Source of the DNA: Thermoplasmata archaeon
GTDB taxonomy: Archaea; Thermoplasmatota; Thermoplasmata; Thermoplasmatales; Thermoplasmataceae
DNA: 7,218 bases
Direction of reading: 5' to 3'
Assembly (NCBI GenBank): GCA_021827885.1
Contig: JAKAUD010000177.1
Location: 1 to 7,218, forward strand
Translations under genes and position numbers: made by a program
The notes under the pieces: model-generated
The model's input: only the letters and a program-made list of their open reading frames with translations
Databases searched by the model: none
What the model was told of the DNA's origin: nothing
In this document: piece by piece, positions 5,205 through 7,218 of the stretch
Layout of the letters: the number at the start of each line of letters is the position of its first letter
Numbering within the stretch: position 1 is the first letter of the stretch

Positions 5205-5996
5205 ATGGAACTCGAATTAAACAACACAAGTTTGGCGTATTCGAATAGTATGAAGGATGTTCTCTCGGGTATAAATCTCCATGTTGAATCTGAAAAGATT
5301 GCAATAGTCGGCTCAAATGGATCAGGTAAAACAACGATAATAAAGGGCATTATGGGCATTGCAGAGACAACAAAAGGTGAAATAAGAATATTTGGAAGAG
5401 ATCTTAAAAATATGAGGACCATGACTGGCGTCTCATGCAATCTTGACACCATTTATCGTCTGCTTGATCTGACTGTGAAAAAAAAGGTGGAGATGTACTG
5501 TTTGATATCCGGTATAGATCCAGAAAGGGTCTTCAGCCACATTGAAAGTTATGAACTATTAGAGATTCTTCCGAAAAAGACAAGAGAACTAAGCACTGGG
5601 CAGGATAAGGCATTCTGCAACATCATGGCTTTGGAGATGGGATATAAGATGGCTATTCTCGATGAACCATTTGAGAGTCTAGATGTGCGTAGGCGACTCA
5701 TGACGGTAAACGACCTGAAAAACTTTCAAGGTAGTTTAATTATAAACACCCACGATTTCGGCGCCTTGAAATCCCTTCCAAACTGGGGGCTTTACCTAAT
5801 AGTTGAGGGCAATTTGTATGGCAAGTTCAATTCGAGCGACATAAACCGGCTATATCTTACCAAAGGTGAAGTGCCATCGGCACTTACAACTATCAGGACA
5901 TTGTATGGTACTTTCTGCGTGACCCTGGATAAGGGAGATACGCCGCTGTCTTCATCCACAGATTTAGTAAATTCAATAGAGGAAGTGGTTCGATGA
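5205..5996 (+). CDS. ABC transporter ATP-binding protein
   Basis: A 263-residue cytoplasmic ATPase that would power the permease encoded next. Walker A is GSNGSGKTT (36-44), the signature LSTGQ (129-133), Walker B MAILDEP with catalytic Glu154, the D-loop SLD (158-160) and the H-loop His183 in NTHD. The Q-loop is odd: where most members have a Gln before the helical domain, this one reads GVSCNLDTIY (75-84) with no Gln. The helical domain is short, and the LTVKKKVEMY stretch corresponds to the LTV-x-E-N-L segment of ABC-2-type exporters. About 65 residues after the H-loop form a C-terminal extension of unknown role. The start at ATG 5205 is set by the TATA box 26 bases upstream. The stop overlaps the permease start by ATGA. 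Substrate is unknown; the export direction is inferred from the permease type. Confidence 0.92.
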   Translation: MELELNNTSLAYSNSMKDVLSGINLHVESEKIAIVGSNGSGKTTIIKGIMGIAETTKGEIRIFGRDLKNMRTMTGVSCNLDTIYRLLDLTVKKKVEMYCLISGIDPERVFSHIESYELLEILPKKTRELSTGQDKAFCNIMALEMGYKMAILDEPFESLDVRRRLMTVNDLKNFQGSLIINTHDFGALKSLPNWGLYLIVEGNLYGKFNSSDINRLYLTKGEVPSALTTIRTLYGTFCVTLDKGDTPLSSSTDLVNSIEEVVR

Positions 5997-6799
5997 TTGC
6001 CAAATATTATTTTCGTTCATTGGTGACGAACAAATTTCTATGGTTCTGGGGAGTCTTCTTCTCTTTTATGTGGGCGGCATTAGGTGCATTTGTCATGGAT
6101 AGTTCCCTCCTCACACCTTTAAATGCTATGCCCATAACATCGGCCTGGTACGCGTTGATAGCCCTAATCTCATTCTCCTCTGTTTCCGTAACATTGGCAA
6201 TTTCAATGGCCTGGTCAACAAATGCCCTGATTTTCTCGTTTAAATTTACTAAACTTTCAAGAACGAGGTACCTTCTCGATCTACTAATTGCTTGGATCTT
6301 TGTCTCAGTGTTTCTTATATTTATAGGGATTATTTTTACAGCATCCATGTTCTATCTTTCTTCAAAAGTCGACGTATTTCCTACATATCTGTCCTTTTTG
6401 AAAACATTTGGAATCGCTATACTTGTTGGTGTATTCTTCATGCTAATAGCTGTATTGCTTGTTCTGCTCGTGATCTCTTACTCTAACGTAAAGATCATAC
6501 AATTTTTATCGTTTGTACCGATGATTTTAGTTTTTTCATTAAGCTACCTTATGATCTATTATTCCCCTCCAGAACTGTTGATATATTTGTCACCTTGGAA
6601 CTCTGGACCAAGCCTCATTCAAGCAGCTTTTATCAACCAGCAACCTATAAACAGTTTCGCTTCTTCTCATCCAGAGAATCTAAGCTGGTCAACACTCTTG
6701 ATAAGTCTTGTCCTCTGGGAATTGATTTTATTCGCAATAGATATTTATATTTTCAGACGCATTAAGCCACAGGACCCAGAGGCAATGAGGCAGATATGA
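5993..6799 (+). CDS. ABC-2-type transporter permease, six-helix
   Basis: A 268-residue integral membrane protein with about six spans (residues 16-35, 51-72, 95-121, 137-162, 168-190, 233-254), the size and layout of ABC-2-type exporter subunits. The N-terminal MIAKYYFRSLVTNKFL, a short amphipathic entry helix, is typical of the family. The loop between spans 5 and 6 (191-232) is the largest and holds LSPWNSGPSLIQAAF, where such permeases often have an outer re-entrant segment. The start ATG 5993 lies in the ATPase stop, with GAGGAAG at 5979-5985 as ribosome site; the stop in turn overlaps the next gene. It most likely forms a dimer, or a heterodimer with a second membrane subunit, driven by the upstream ATPase. 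The substrate cannot be read from sequence; a lipid, peptide or drug is possible. Confidence 0.85.
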   Translation: MIAKYYFRSLVTNKFLWFWGVFFSFMWAALGAFVMDSSLLTPLNAMPITSAWYALIALISFSSVSVTLAISMAWSTNALIFSFKFTKLSRTRYLLDLLIAWIFVSVFLIFIGIIFTASMFYLSSKVDVFPTYLSFLKTFGIAILVGVFFMLIAVLLVLLVISYSNVKIIQFLSFVPMILVFSLSYLMIYYSPPELLIYLSPWNSGPSLIQAAFINQQPINSFASSHPENLSWSTLLISLVLWELILFAIDIYIFRRIKPQDPEAMRQI

Positions 6800-7218
6800 T
6801 CTCTGAAAATGAAAAATATTTGAAAGATAGTAGGTCCCTTATAGAAAAGGCCTTTGATTTCGAGAATTATATCTTCAGGCGCGCATTTGGCCTGTACTAC
6901 CTTGGATGGGCTGTGGCTTTCTTCCTTTATACATTGCCTGGTTTAGATTATCTTATTTTTTCCAGTAATAAATGGATTCTTCCCGCATTCTACATCTCAA
7001 GTTCTCTTATTATTATGCTCCTAACTGGATTTATAATCAACAAGGCGTTTAAAGTCTCAAGAGTTTTTAAACGGGAGCCTAAATGGAGAGACTGGCGCGC
7101 ATTTATCCTATTCTTTTTTTTGATCATATTTGTCCTCACTATATTTTCAATAACCGGTTTTGTTAGCTATTTTGCGCTTTTGTATGTGTTCCTCGCGGTA
7201 TTTGTACCAAGTGCAATA
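6796..7218 (+). CDS. Multi-pass membrane protein of the ABC operon (3' end cut by window)
   Basis: An open frame of 141 codons runs from ATG 6796 to the window end without a stop. The ATG overlaps the permease stop (ATGA), and GAGG at 6787-6790 is a well-placed ribosome site. The first 30 residues are polar and charged (MISENEKYLKDSRSLIEKAF), probably a cytoplasmic amphipathic helix. Four hydrophobic segments follow, at about residues 33-50, 58-80, 103-122 and 124-141, with a basic loop (KAFKVSRVFKREPKWRDWR) at 84-102. I recognise no family. It is not a repeat of the permease sequence. As the third coupled gene it is probably an accessory or second membrane subunit of the same complex, or an immunity or modulator protein. 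The full length and any further domain lie outside the window. Confidence 0.8.
   Translation, partial: MISENEKYLKDSRSLIEKAFDFENYIFRRAFGLYYLGWAVAFFLYTLPGLDYLIFSSNKWILPAFYISSSLIIMLLTGFIINKAFKVSRVFKREPKWRDWRAFILFFFLIIFVLTIFSITGFVSYFALLYVFLAVFVPSAI

Noticed and set aside
6007..6348. A 113-codon minus-strand frame inside the permease
   Set aside because: Antisense shadow of a clear six-span membrane protein; no independent support.
1..7218. CRISPR array, tRNA, rRNA, intact insertion sequence or defence system
   Set aside because: No regularly spaced repeats, no tRNA T-loop in a cloverleaf context, no transposase or nuclease motifs in any gene.

Overview
The window reads as a piece of an archaeal chromosome, most likely from a Thermoplasmata (Thermoplasmatales-like) acidophile. 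The reasons are these. There is a Bat-type (HTH_10) regulator and an archaeal winged-helix regulator paired with a tiny membrane protein. AGG/AGA dominate as arginine codons and the DNA is AT-rich. TATA boxes lie about 26 bases ahead of start codons (leaderless promoters at 1709 on the minus strand and 5205 on the plus strand), while downstream operon genes have GAGG-type ribosome sites and 4-base start/stop overlaps. The lineage is an inference from gene content, not from a marker gene.

Left part (1-2277), accessory in character. A winged-helix regulator (13-315) is translationally coupled to a three-helix membrane protein (312-602). A 333-base gap follows, with a structured hairpin (615-659) and two further inverted repeats. 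Then comes a membrane-anchored, asparagine/serine-rich exported protein on the minus strand (936-1709), and a 537-base divergent promoter region holding two promoters, an operator-like palindrome and perhaps faint coding debris.

Middle part (2278-4933), metabolic. An intact bacterial-type thiolase (2278-3438) ends exactly where the stop of a minus-strand Bat-type regulator begins (3439-4062). That regulator diverges from a two-domain thiosulfate/3-mercaptopyruvate sulfurtransferase (4130-4933). Between them, 67 bases carry a near-perfect palindrome whose two halves also look like the TATA boxes of the two genes. The regulator has a CxxCH motif, so a thiol, sulfane-sulfur or metal-sensing switch over the sulfurtransferase is an attractive hypothesis. 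It is inferred only from motif and layout.

Right part (4934-7218). A minus-strand open stretch (about 4934-5140) reads like a small ferredoxin-like (Lrp/AsnC RAM-type) domain but has no usual start codon, and may be a decaying gene. It is followed by a leaderless three-gene operon: ABC ATPase (5205-5996), six-helix ABC-2-type permease (5993-6799), and a third multi-pass membrane protein (6796 to the window end, incomplete). Each pair overlaps by ATGA, so the three are probably made together as one exporter or membrane-remodelling complex of unknown substrate.

I see no rRNA, tRNA, CRISPR array, intact mobile element or clear defence system. Nothing here proves a new system. The best leads are the regulator/sulfurtransferase switch, the start-less RAM-like frame, the palindrome downstream of a TATA box ahead of the thiolase, and the hairpin at 615-659.
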